DNA of 64,000 nt from Mactromeris polynyma (taxonomy: Eukaryota; Mollusca; Bivalvia; Venerida; Mactridae): NCBI GenBank assembly GCA_032209605.1, contig JASFXZ010000027.1, forward strand, positions 6,405,372 to 6,469,371, read 5' to 3'. The notes under the pieces were generated by a model. It did no database searches. It worked only from the letters and a program-made list of their open reading frames with translations, and was not told where the DNA came from. The first letter of the stretch is position 1. Each line of letters begins with the position of its first letter. This document shows positions 12,099-23,105 of the stretch, in pieces. The position numbers and the translations under genes were made by a program.

Positions 12099-12129
12099 TC
12101 CGTGAATAATAAGCCGTGGGGCTTTCCCG

Positions 12130-13460
12130 TGTTTTTATCGGTTTATATGCCGTGTTTGATAATTCAAAACAAATTAACACGAATGTTAGGTTCTATCCAC
12201 GACATAGCGGCAGAAACGGCTGGTTTTTGCCAAAACATTACCTTAACCCCCTATATGCAAGCAAACTATGATGCGTGTAATTCGACATTTTTTAAAGTGG
12301 AACCACATACGTGCGTCAGGGGCACAGCTATGCATGCTGCCCTGGTTCAGAAATGCCACATCCACTAAAAACAAGAGAGATGTAAAATACCGGGTCGCAG
12401 TCTAGGGCGTCTAGTGGGTTAATAGGGGTATGTGGTTATAGAGAATAAAGTAGATCGGAAGTCGGTTGGTTGAAACCGATGGTGTGAAGCAGTTATTATG
12501 CAGTAACATTTTTTATTATTATAGTTTTTTAGAATTATCATAAACATTTTGTTTCAAAAGCATCTTTTTGTCCAGACTAGGAAGCCAGGTCCGACATAAT
12601 TATATAATGACTTTTAATCGCTTCCTTTGATAACAAATCACCATTTGTATAAACTGTAGATTGTTTGTAATTGCTATTGTAGACAAATGTCTGGCTAAAA
12701 CCATATTTCGGATAGTTTCGAAAAAATTTCGGTAATTTATTCTTTAGGTTAAAATCAGTATTTTCGATAGATTTTTGTACGTTGGGTACCATGCAGAAAA
12801 ACGAACCCGGAAGATTTTGAACGCAAAAGTTTTATTATAATTTTACAATTATTCTCTGGAATCATGTGTTCAGGTATTGATATTGTATTCTTGATGTATT
12901 TTGTGATTGATTTAAGCCGATATATGTTTCAGAAACCGTCTGTTGTAAAATATTTAAATGGTTTGATGTTGTAGGAAATTAATGTTTTCCTGTATTTTAT
13001 TATTCATATTTACTATTCTGTATTCATGCATGCATATTAAGATTTCTTTGATTCTTTACATTGACTATATTGCGTTAGTTACAATTAAACGAGGAAAGGA
13101 CACATCTTCTTGATTTAATTTTATAGATCTCGGGAGAATGGTCCGTACGTGGAAGTCACGGCACAAAACAGTGTTGGGTGTTGGTCTGGTGTTGATTCGA
13201 AACGCGAGTAGGGTTAATCATCGTTTCATGATAGATTTGGGAGTGTGACTTTGTAATTCAATAAGTGATTTTTATTGATTATTGGCTAGATAAACATTTG
13301 TTTATTATCTCAGTGGAAGAAAATATTCCGACCCGGTAATTCAGTTTGCTTAATGAATAAGCTAAGTAGCTTTAGGAAAACTTGATGTCATTTTGTATAG
13401 TCGGATCTAGGCTATGTTTTTGTTAAATTCTATACATGAATGTGATGTTTTTGTAATAAT
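12130..13460. other. Unassigned stretch with one exon-like ORF
   Basis: No recognised gene. A 71-codon minus-strand frame at 12577-12792 starts with ATG and reads LPKFFRNYPKYGFSQTFVYN; it looks protein-like but I do not recognise it. The rest is AT-rich. Confidence 0.3.
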
Positions 13461-13560
13461 TATACAGTAGACATTGCTCGGGCGACCACGTGTATTAAGC
13501 GACTTTATTATTAAACAACCACTTAAATTCCCACCCGAGCGTTTTTACTTTACAAATATA

Positions 13561-15046
13561 CTAGCGGAAAAAAAGAAACTGTGCATGTGTAAAATGTTCA
13601 TATATCCTTCAATTTTATAAATTAAAGCTTGAAACTTTACATAGGCAAGTTGTGTATCCCTCTCGGTCATTTACACTGGCCAGTGCATGAGTTGCACGGG
13701 TAGTTTGCCTGTCAGGCTAACGTCTTCTTTTTCACGTTTTTTTCGTGCAGCAGTCAATTGCAAACACGTTTGTCGCCTAAACCTGTGTTAAAACATAGTG
13801 TTGTTACATGTAAGACACAAAACCAGGATAATTTTGAAAAACGTCGTTGATACGCCATGCCAAGGTTGAATGAAACTGACAGATGCCGCGCCGTAGGCAT
13901 GATTGAAGCTGGTGTACGTCATACTGACGTTGCCAGACAATTTGGCGTTCACCGAAATACTGTAGACGCCTTGTGGAGACGGTACCAACAGTTTGGGGCA
14001 ACCAGAGACCGGCCTCGATCAGGACGTCCACGCGTAACGTCTATTCGCCAGGATACGTACATCCGGGTGGTTAATCTCCGTGACCGACTCAGAACTGCTT
14101 CTTTGACGGCTAGAAGTATTCCTGGCCTTAGAAGAATCAGTCGGAACGGTACGTAATCGATTGCGTGAACGAGGCATACGTCCACGACGTCCTGCCATAC
14201 GTCCTGTTCTGTAGCAACGTCATCGTGTAGCACGTTTTGCCTGGTGTAGAAGACACATACACTTCACGCAACAGGACTGGGCACGCATTCTTTTCACGGA
14301 TGAGTCCAGGTTCCATCTCGACAGCAGCGACGGCCGTTCTAGAGTGTACCGTCGTGTTGGTGAACGTTTCCATGACAGTTGTGTGATTGAACGACGTCCA
14401 TTCGGCGGAGGTAGTGTCATGGTGTGGGGTGGCATCTCATCCCGTGGTAGAACAGCACTTGTGGTTGTAGACGGCACACTTACAGGCATCAGATATCGTG
14501 ACGAAATCATACGGCCTCACGTCCTTCCATTTGTGCAGCAACGTAACGCCACGCTGCAACAGGATAACGCTCGCCCGCACGTCGCGCGGGTCGTCACCGA
14601 CTTTTTGACCCAGAACAATGTGAATGTGCTGCCCTGGCCTGCAAAATCACCGGATTTGTCGCCTATAGAACACGTGTGGGATGAGATGCAGCGACGGTTA
14701 TGTGGCCTCCAAAATCAGCCGTTGACGTTACCTGACCTATCACGTGCGCTTGTCAGAATCTGGAATGGTATTCCCCAGGCAATTTTCAGAACACTTGTCA
14801 CATCAATGCGGCGTCGTTGTCAAGCATGCATCGATTCCAATGGTGGACATACACGGTATTGATGAGCTGAACTTTGTTTAGAGAACGTCTCTGAAAACTG
14901 ATCTCTATCTAAGACGCAGCTGATTCAATAACCATATCAATTGAGCTGGTGTTAAATAAAGGTAAGATAAAACCCTGTTGAGATTCCTTACATACCTCCT
15001 AAGTTATAGCATATTATACACATGCACAGTTTCTTTTTTCCGCTAG
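13561..15046 (+). mobile_element. Tc1/mariner element, 1486 bp
   Basis: Terminal inverted repeats of 29-30 bp: CTAGCGGAAAAAAAGAAACT at the left and its complement ending at 15046, each flanked by TA (13559-13560 and 15047-15048). It encodes a broken DD34E transposase and lies inside the pogo-like element. Confidence 0.9.
13857..14862 (+). pseudogene. Tc1-like transposase, frameshifted
   Basis: N-terminal paired-like HTH: MPRLNETDRCRAVGMIEAGV, RQFGVHRNTVDALWRRYQ and the GRPR linker. The frame shifts near 14141-14149, and the continuing frame has a TAG at 14212-14214. Downstream it restores FTDESRF (first catalytic D), MVWGGIS, LQQDNARPH (second D) and SPDLSPIEHVWDEM (E); 34 residues separate the second D and the E, the DD34E spacing of Tc1. 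Two lesions make it inactive. Codon use is richer in GC than the surroundings, as expected for a recent arrival. Confidence 0.9.
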
Positions 15047-17159
15047 TATAGTATCAATTAAAAAATGAATTTTCTATAACGCGAACAGCGACCGCATTAA
15101 ACCAGTCCCGACAGGTATAAAATATAGTTTAATAATCCATTAAACGACCGCATGCACTTAATCCCATGGGCATTTCAAACCTGATTCTCAACTACATTCG
15201 CGCATTGTCCTTCAGACAGTTGAATACAAAATTAGGCGCGAAAATGCGACCAGGTAATTACTTAGCGACACAGTTTTGCCTCAGTCATACCGGATCGTAC
15301 GGTTTCTGGATCGTGCGATTGGTGACAACGATCATGCACGACTGGTGGTGCGTCCATGTGCGACTGGTGTTACGACCATGTTAGACCTGTCTGCAACCTA
15401 TTACTATTTGGAATCGAAGGTTAGAGGTTTTGAACATGACTATCGACCTTGCTGCGGCTAATTTTGCTCTGGCGATCAACTACGACCGCTGCGACCGGTC
15501 GTGCGTTTTTTCTACGATTTGCCGGCGATTCCAATTTGTTTCGGTCGCAGGTAGGTCGTAACCTGGTCACAAGCCCGGTATGAACTGGGCTTTATAAAAC
15601 GACTTACATATGTGTCCGCTTGAGCGGGAGTCTGAAATGTAAATGGATTACACAGCGTAACGATCATACTTTCTAAAAGAACCAAGAAGAACTATGCGAG
15701 ATGTATTTTTGCCGACTCGCCCGCTTGTATCTTTACTTGAAAGATCGTCGTGCTGACAAACTTCTTTTTACTCACTGAGAGACAAAAACACATCGCATAC
15801 TTTAACACTGGGTACGAATGTGTAAACCCTCACTTTGTTTCGTATGTTATTCTATTTAATAGACCCTGTAAAAAAACGTCAATTTCTAACATTGAAGCCT
15901 GTTTAAATACGCACATGAAATATAGCTTTAATATTATTCCAGTTAAATTACAGAATTCATGGCGTCACGCCATGCGCAGATTCGTGTTATTGTGATGAGT
16001 ACAGTTATTTATTTATAGACTGAAAGCTGTTATGTACCCATGTAAATGTCTGTGTTTTGCCTTTTACTTTCGCGTGTGTGGTAAGAAAATTCTTGAATTT
16101 AAACACTAGCCAACTACACCTATTCAAAGTACATGAACCTTGTCTCACTGGATAACTTACGGGGAATTTAAGAATTTGGCACTTGTACAAATTTAATGTT
16201 ATATTGCCTAGTGAGCTGATAGAATGGTTTATATTTACGAGCTTTGTTTCACAACATAGATACATTTGAACTGAAAGAGGATGATATTCATTATTCGTTT
16301 CGATTATTCAGTTGGACATTCATTTGTACTTAACATTTATCTAATGTGTCGATAACTATTAACGGACCACTTTATTAAGCGACCTCTTTTTGACTGTCCC
16401 GAGGGTGGTCTCTCAATACAATGTCTACTGTATTTAGATATTGTGATATAGATGTTACAATCATTGAGACACATAAAAATAAATTCAAAAGCATGGGGTT
16501 CGATATATATTTATACTTACTCTTACTGTCATGGAAATAGCGCTGTGACAATGTAATTTGGTAGAAAAAACTAAATAAATAAACTAAATAAACATAAGTG
16601 AAAAACGTTGTACGTCGACTTGCCAAAATTATTCCGAGGTCTATGAATGTGTAGTTATTTAAGGATATTCATACACCTGTCAGTAAACTCCTCGATGGAA
16701 GAACGAAACCCTGCCTTCTGTAAAAGGCCAAAATACGTAAAATAGAATCAATTGGCTAGATCGTCAAAGTTCCCTGATTAGAAAGGAATGGGCCCGTTTT
16801 ATCAACGTTCTTACGCACGAAATTTTCGTAAGATTTACTTACGACATTCTTACGATCGCAAGAGCGTTTTATCAATATTTTCGTACGCATGCAGACGCTA
16901 CGAATTCGTAAGATTTTCTTACGACGTTCTTACTATCGCAAGAGCGTTTTATCAATATTTTCTTACGCATGCAGACGCTACAAATTCGTAAGTTTAAGCC
17001 AGAATGCTACGAATGGTCATAGGCATGCGTAACATTCGTAAATATAGGCTAAGAGACAAATTTGATCAGATGCTAAAGAGAACCATTCTATATTTCTTTA
17101 TTTGAGTGTCATGCAATTAACAATTTCAATAATTTTAGCCTTACTGACAAAAGAACAGA

Positions 17160-17770
17160 AGAGCTTATGCGATGGTGCGGTGTCTGTCGTCCGTACGCCC
17201 GTCCGTGCGTCCGTAAACAATTGCTTGTGAACATGATATTTAAAGACGTTAGTTTGATTGTATTTCATACAGTAGTTAGATATCCATAAGAGCTCTGTTC
17301 CTTTCGATATCTAGCCAGAACTGCCCATGCATGACTGGATTATGGCCCTTAAATTGTCAAATTTTCTATAATACAGCTTGTGAATAGAATAGCACCTTCT
17401 ATATTATCCGCTGTTTACCAAACTTACACAGTAGGTAGATATCCATGAATGCTCGGTTCCTTTCGAAAACCAGCCAGACCCACTTGGCTTGACTAGATTA
17501 TGGTCTCTTGAAAATGACAAAATTGCCATGCATGAGCTTGTGAATAGCTTATATTCTTTAATTGATCTTCACCAAACTTGGACAGTCGTTTGATATCCAT
17601 GAGATCTTGGTTATTTTTGAAAAAACAGATACGTGCATTCATGACTGCATTATGGCCCTTGAATTTGGCAATATTTCTGTAGTCAATATAGCCTCCATAA
17701 TTGCCTTCTTATAACTTAAAGACAAAAAGTGAACGAATTCAGTCTGCCAGTAGAGCACATGCCCTCATTG
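17160..17770 (+). repeat. Bivalve-type dispersed repeat with about 150-bp internal periodicity
   Basis: Begins with CGTCCGTACGCCCGTCCGTG and AACAATTGCTTGTGAACA, then three diverged units each containing TAGATATCCATRA, TCGGTTCCTTTCGA-like text and GATTATGGCCCTTRAATTTG. I recall similar text from bivalve genomes; class not known to me. Confidence 0.55.
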
Positions 17771-18111
17771 GTCTCTTGTTTTATAGATGTTTGCATAAGA
17801 GTGGTGTATGCATGTCATTATAGTGTCTTATTCATTGGCGGACATTAAACATTCATGAATAGTTATTTGTTTCAGTGCATTCTATTTGCAGTCTAAGATA
17901 CACAAATGTTAACATTTAAATTAGTGTTGAATTGTATTTGTGTCCTTACTTTAGTTTGCTTTTGTCCGGCTATATTATCATCAGTGTTGTTTTTTAAAAA
18001 TGTACAAACACCACAACTCAAATACACATTTCAATTTATTGCTGCATAAACAATAAGAAAATAACAATAACAAAATATTTATAACAATAATAAATAAATC
18101 ATTTAGAACTG

Positions 18112-19098
18112 AAGGGGTTCAATGTGGCAAATTTCAGTTGTTTAAATTCTAAAGATTCCCTTTTAAGATGAACCAATTCTCTGAAAAGAGACAATTTCTC
18201 TTTTTTCAATTCTATCAGTTCTGATAGACAGTCACCTGAAATACAGGAAAATTATTGTGAGACAAATATGCAGATACAGCTACAAATATAACTTTGTTCT
18301 GTCAACAAATTTTGTTCTAGTTTTTTAATCCTTATACCAATATGAACCTTTTATTTAACTAAATGGACGGAAAATTGTGGATAATTACTAAAAATTAATA
18401 CAAATAACTATAGAGCAGCAGTAAACCCAACATACATTTACGCTTCCTTTTGCCCGCCTGTGCATTGTTGGTGTTGGAACATGTAGCGGCTGAAATGTAT
18501 AAGAAGTATGCATTTATTTTACAAATGAAAAAAAGTTAATCAGACGCCCAGTTAGTTCATTTGGTAGAGTGCTATACTAGAATTTCTGGGGTCGAGGGTT
18601 CGAACACCACATTCATATTGATCTACTTTAGTCTTAATAAAAGTTCATTTGTGATTATTTACTGGCATAACCGTCATAACAATTGTATATAGATTTACAT
18701 ATTGCAAAGTAGAAGCAACCATCACGACGATCCCCTTGGGACCAGTAGCTCTGGATTCAGTAATATAACTGGGACCTATGACTCGCAGTGGTTAGGCATT
18801 CGTTTACCTTAGCGCAAATCTGTGTATCTACAAGTCCATTAACAGGCGGGTAGCCTGTCTTACTTGTAAATGATAAACGTCTGCTATATCAAAGACCTAA
18901 ACACGGTATTTAGGTGTTTGGCTATATGAATAATTTAATTAACAAATTAAAACTACTTACTGTGCAGTTACAGCCACCCAAAACATGCCATTCATTTCAT
19001 ACAAGCCTTTCATAACAACATTCCACTAACGCCTGCTTCTCCTCCTCCGACCAGTTTGTTTGTCTGCAGTTTGTTTTTGTTTCCGCCGCGTCAGTCAT
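18112..19098 (-). pseudogene. Myb/SANT-like accessory protein, exon remnants
   Basis: ATG at 19098 opens MTDAAETK and then TNWSEEEKQALVECCYERL, a Myb/SANT-like first helix, before a stop; a GTAAGTAG donor lies at 18960. A second block (about 18497-18450) encodes NNAQAGKRK after a TTTCAG acceptor, and a third (about 18233-18112) encodes a coiled coil CLSELIELKKEKLSLFRELV ending LNPFSSK and stop. The second and third join in frame (GKRKRDCLSEL). The middle of the SANT domain is missing. Harbinger elements are known to carry such a Myb-like partner of the transposase. Confidence 0.45.
18546..18720 (+). mobile_element. tRNA-derived SINE head
   Basis: A-box-like TAGTTCATTTGGTAGAGTGC and B-box-like GGGTTCGAACACC spaced as in a tRNA, but no complete acceptor or anticodon stem. 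Downstream body to about 18900 is uncertain. Confidence 0.6.
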
Positions 19099-19779
19099 GA
19101 TAATTCTATGCAATATGCAAACGTGTTGAAGAGGGACAACAGATGACAGATGGCGCGAACTACGTTGTTTTCTACCTCCAATTGAAGAGCATTTGCGTAC
19201 GAATATTCTTATTCGTAAAATCGTTGTCATACGTACGAACGCGTTTATAAAACGGTCGTAAGTATTTTCGTAAGAATGCCTTGATAAAACGGTCGTAAGT
19301 ATTTTCGTAAGAACATTCTTACGAACATTTCGAATCTTACGAACGCTAGTTCGTACGAATATTGATAAAACGGGCCCATTTAATATTGTGTACACATTGC
19401 ATCAAACCGCAAGAGTTATTTCCCTTTATACCTTCTATAATATATTTATATATATTACAAGAAGTTAATTCCTTTTCACACCTGACCTTTCTCCGGCCAG
19501 AATCACACTTAAAAAATAAAAAATATCTTAGATGTGCACCACATTCTCCGCATGAATAATTTATCTTTCTAATGACAACTACTTGCTGTCACTCCGTTAG
19601 ATATTGGCAACGTTTTCCCAAGAAATGCATCAAAATGAGCAATTGACAAAACGTCGTTTGATAAGACACGTTAATGTCATATAGATTATTATAAGTAACA
19701 TCGCCAAATGGCATTTGAAATCCTGTATCACTTGCGTTTAAAACAATTTCTCTGTGAAGCTCTGTGTTTGCCCTTGCAC

Positions 19780-19885
19780 CTACCCATTCCCTAATATTTC
19801 GAAGGGTGCTGTGTCCATGGAGTCTGTGGGGGAGGCATTGTATTATGAGTGTGGCGTTCCCTTTAACAACTTAGTCGTTTTTTAG
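19780..19885 (-). repeat. Dispersed repeat A, fragment (reverse)
   Basis: TGTGGGGGAGGCATTGTATT and GTGTGGCGTTCCCT match the reverse of repeat A (2880-3045, 34325-34440). Confidence 0.5.
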
Positions 19886-20039
19886 TAGGCTGTACCTAAT
19901 CTATAAAATTATGTAAGGTGATACACCACACAATTAACATGATGAATAAAGTAATATACCAAGTGAGCAAGCCGTCTCTGTCAGTCCTGGTCCAGTAACC
20001 AAATTACTTATATCAGAATGCCACAATAGAAAAAGATGT

Positions 20040-20264
20040 TTGTTGCATCGGGTTTAACGCCGTTTCTCAACGATATTTCAGTTATATACGGCGGCCGGTT
20101 CACCTAACCAGTTTTTCCTGGACTGAATTCTAACCAGTACTAACTTACCCTTCCACAAGTAGCCGGCAACTTCTGCACACGTGGAGGAAAATCGACATTT
20201 TGTCAAATTTTCATGGAAGGGTTACAAGTCCAGTGCACTAACCACTGGACCACGGCCGCGGCTT
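20040..20264 (-). mobile_element. tRNA-derived bivalve SINE
   Basis: On the minus strand it starts at GTGGTCCAGTGGTTAGTGCA (A box) and runs through CGTGTGCAGAAGTTGCCGGC, CTAACCAG-type text and GGCGTTAAACCCGATGCAAC to a 3' end near 20040. The body resembles SINE sequence I recall from bivalves. The B box is degenerate or deleted. Confidence 0.6.
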
Positions 20265-20469
20265 AATAGAAAGAAGAAATCTATAAAACATTTTATAATT
20301 TTCGATACATCAATTTTCAAACTTAGCAGTAGTTTCTGTTTTGAAAATGATTTATGATCTTGAATATTTTATTTTGATCGAACGAGTGGCAGAATCATTG
20401 GTGCTTTGATTTATCTCGAAGCCAGATTAGTAAAAACACTAATAACATACCGTGATAGAGATCACTTAC

Positions 20470-20595
20470 CATGCACAGCAGGTTTTATACAAATTATTTT
20501 GAACTATATTTGTGAAACAAGTCCGTCATCCGCAATGTAGTAAGCAGTAGTATACCACATATCACCACGAACACGATGCATATGCGCTGCCCCAT
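20470..20595 (-). pseudogene. Exon 1-like remnant of a sulfotransferase paralogue
   Basis: From ATG at 20595 it reads MGQRICIVFVVICGILLL, parallel to exon 1 of the intact gene (MKRQRIFIVFVV...). Both copies end in LLCM before a GTRAGT donor (here GTAAGTGATC). It is 126 nt against 216 nt, a 90-nt deficit, and carries two in-frame stops (the first at 20494-20496). Flanking bases downstream of the ATG also match. It is a decayed duplicate. No exon 2-like match was seen between here and 12.1 kb. Confidence 0.6.
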
Positions 20596-21239
20596 ACTGA
20601 CAATCTAGCACTACAAAATATGTGAAAATAAAACTTGTTTATAAAACAAATATTGTTGCAATGCAATGGAAAATGCGATTATTTTTCCAACTGGTTAACC
20701 ATAACTATATTTACCCGAACGAGAAAACAACACATTATTGTTTGAAATTAACGTTATTGATACATATACCGACTTTTACTGTTTATTCATTCGTTAAGCC
20801 CCAGTCCCACTGTCATGAATGCCGGCGAATAGGGAAGAATGAGAAAGTCGTAGTGGTTCGCCATGTACTGACCCTAGAGAGAGTTTTATTTCAAATATGT
20901 TTTAAATAGAGGAGAACTGCCCCGAATCACCAGGACTCATAACAAGAACCCTGTAAGATTTCTACAATCGTACCCATTGGACTTAGGCTTAATGCACGTT
21001 GTCGTTTAAAGTTATTATAAAATCTTTTTGAATCAATACAATAGACATACTCTTATTCTAGTTGAGAAACTAACTCCTTAATTAAAGGCACTACATGTAC
21101 TTTCCAGTTAGTATTTTTTTGTAGAAGTGGCTAATCAAATTACAACTAAACACTAGGCTGTATATGATTATAGTGTTCGTGTGATTTTATCTCCACTTTC
21201 GGCCAGCTTTATAACATTGTCCTGTGCTGTATATTTCAT

Positions 21240-21465
21240 CTATTGAATACCCCCCTGTTTGTCATCTTTGATTCTCATAGTTATCCATCATGGTCTGCCA
21301 GGCCATTTCTTATGCTCCCGATCCCTTAAATATGTACCATTAATCCTCCTCAAATGCCTTATGTTTTATGGATTGTTGTTCTCCAGGCGGTCGGTGTGGA
21401 GAGGCTTTGTCTTTTGTATGTGGCGTTCCCTGTAGCAACTTATTCTCTCTCTGCAATTTAACTAA
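21240..21465 (-). repeat. Dispersed repeat A (reverse)
   Basis: The reverse complement holds AATGGCCTGGCAGACCATGA, GAGAATCAAAGATGACA and ATAAGTTGCTACAGGGAACG, collinear with 34325-34500 (+). Confidence 0.65.
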
Positions 21466-21930
21466 TGCTTGCTTATCTGTGATTCACCAGCGAATGTAAA
21501 CAATTCCAGTACCACGGAGCAAACGATATGTATGGGTCAAAATTGTAATTCATAATTTACTGGTCATAGTATATATGATAAATTTACATTTCCCAGATTT
21601 TTGTCGACTTTGAAAATAAATTAATTGAAATGTGACATTTTGTATTGTTATTAGTGAAATAAATTAACAAAAAATGTAGATCGGAAATGAGCAACATATT
21701 TATTATATTCTTTCATAGATTACGCGGAAATGAAATAACATGTCAACTTAAAATTACATAATGATATGTGTTACGACGTTTTGATTTAATATAAGAAATT
21801 GTTATTTTGTAGGATATTATGGTCTATATATATCCGGTTCCGGTGGACGAGGGTAGACGTAGTTTTTCAATGGTGATAAAATTTAAACAGAATATATAAT
21901 TGCTGTGATAATATTGGACTAAATCCACAA

Positions 21931-22075
21931 ATGGCTACAAATAATGATGACACTGTGGATATGTTAATTGAAGATAATAGCGATTATTGAAAATGAGTGC
22001 TTTGAAACTCTGGTGAAAGATTTACCAAAGGAAAATTGGCGAAGCGCGCCAAAAAGACAAAGCTCGAAGAAACAC
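21931..22075 (+). pseudogene. Coding-like fragment, broken frame
   Basis: ATG at 21931 opens MATNNDDTVDMLIEDNS, then a frame change leads into NECFETLVKDLPKENWRSAP. It ends at a sequence GGGGTACTGTTTTACTAACA that resembles a Harbinger-type terminus. It could be the N-terminus of the LINE ORF1 that follows at 22704; not provable here. Confidence 0.3.
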
Positions 22076-22215
22076 CGGGGTACTGTTTTACTAACATTCT
22101 TACGTTTTGCGTAAGTTTTTGCGTAAATTATCAATTTACGCAAACCTTACGCAAAACTTAAGTCCGTTTTACTAAAACTGCGTAAGTTTTTTACACTTAC
22201 GTGAAATGTGTTCGT
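22076..22215. repeat. Self-complementary GCGTAAG-rich segment
   Basis: Starts GGGGTACTGTTTTACTAACA and contains a hairpin, TTTTGCGTAAG...TTTACGCAAA and CCTTACGCAAAACTTAAG. Looks like one end of a MITE; the other end was not found. Confidence 0.45.
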
Positions 22216-22272
22216 AACTCTTCAATCAGACGTACAAATTTTGATGAAATATCGCTCGAAGTAGACAGTAGT

Positions 22273-22345
22273 AATAGCTCAATTGGTAGCGCGTTCGTCT
22301 AGTAACTTCGACCAATAGATAAGGTATGAGTTCGAGACACATTTC
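22273..22345 (+). mobile_element. tRNA-like SINE head
   Basis: TAGCTCAATTGGTAGCGCG fits an A box and GAGTTCGAGAC a B box. The anticodon and acceptor stems do not fold cleanly, so a SINE or tRNA pseudogene is more likely than a tRNA gene. Confidence 0.5.
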
Positions 22346-22703
22346 AGTCTCCTATTTTTATGGACAATATGATTTTTTTTATCCCTTACTCAGTGCTTGT
22401 CATTTACTTGTAGCTTGTCTTTTCTGCCTGTTGTTTTTTTGTTTTTTTTTGTTATCGTCTAATTGTTTTGTCGTTAAATCAAACGTGTTTAATGATGGCT
22501 ATAGCGTCGTCGCTAAAATGTTCAATTGAACCCCTTACGTTCAAGTAGCCATATCAACTTTGTTCCATATACATGTAATGTTTTTCGGGGATCAGCAAGT
22601 ATTTATCATAAACATATCGTTTTAACTTTGTAAAAGATGCTCCTGCCATAGTCTCGAAAAATTCGTGATTCAATTAAAGGCCTAGCCCTCATGGGCGGCG
22701 CCA

Positions 22704-23015
22704 ATGAAAAGTGAAATGTGTATTGATTCCCAAGATATGTGTATTGATAGAGCTTATCACCTTGGACGACTGGGCCGGGACGATAACAATAACAAGAGAA
22801 GACCAGTTATAGTCCGTTTTCGGGATTATGTGGACTCGGAAACTGTGTTAGAAAAACAACACATCTTAAAGCGTTCTCCATTTAGCTTTGACAGAGACTT
22901 CCCCCACGTAATTGCTCTGGCCCGAAAAAAGTTTACGAGTCACAAGAAGCTGTTGTTGCTAGAATTGAAAAAAGAAGTTAAAATCCGATACCCAGCAAGA
23001 CTATACATAGAATAA
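22704..23015 (+). pseudogene. LINE ORF1 C-terminal domain remnant (L1-like)
   Basis: Reads CIDRAYHLGRLGRDDNNNKR, RPVIVRFRDYVDSETVLEKQ, then FDRDFPHVIALARKKF. The pattern R(A)HxxG...RPIIVRFxxxxDxExVxxxxxxL...ARKxL is that of the L1-type ORF1 RRM/C-terminal domain. No ORF2 follows, so it is an isolated fragment. Confidence 0.65.
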
Positions 23016-23039
23016 AAGCTTATGTATATGGGATTAAAC

Positions 23040-23105
23040 GACCATTTTTTGGCGTTCATGCATGTGTAAACGCCGATCAGAACGCACACATTGAATAAAG
23101 CCCGG
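23040..23105 (+). repeat. Short repeat: GTTCATGCATGTGTAAACGC
   Basis: The same motif with GATCAGAATGCA-type text recurs at 24410-24465 and 24485-24540 (three diverged copies of about 60 bp). Confidence 0.55.

Larger units (their letters stand above)
13465..16430. mobile_element. Pogo-like element with a nested Tc1 element
   Basis: Left end CAGTAGACATTGCTCGGGCG and right end (reverse complement) CAGTAGACATTGTATTGAGA, both followed by TTAATAAAGT/GTATTAAGCG-type motifs; TA flanks each end (13463-13464 and 16431-16432). Removing the nested insertion (13561-15046) leaves about 1.48 kb without a transposase, so it is non-autonomous. Confidence 0.75.
16790..19377. mobile_element. PIF/Harbinger-like element carrying only a Myb-like gene remnant
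   Basis: Ends GGGCCCGTTTTATCAA at the left and its complement at the right, each followed by sub-repeats of TTCGTAAGAA/TCTTACGA type. The GGGCC start resembles Harbinger ends. No DDE transposase was seen; the minus strand holds Myb/SANT-like exon remnants. A bivalve-type repeat (17160-17770) and a tRNA-derived SINE (about 18546-18900) lie inside. Flanking trinucleotides are AAT and ATT, so no clear target duplication. Confidence 0.65.

Noticed and set aside
12009..12368. 119-codon plus-strand ORF
   Set aside because: Its first part is antisense to the exon 3-like remnant; no domain seen.
13949..14510. Minus-strand ORFs of 78-96 codons
   Set aside because: Shadows of the Tc1 transposase reading frame.
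22273..22345. Functional tRNA gene
   Set aside because: A and B boxes fit but acceptor and anticodon stems do not pair properly.
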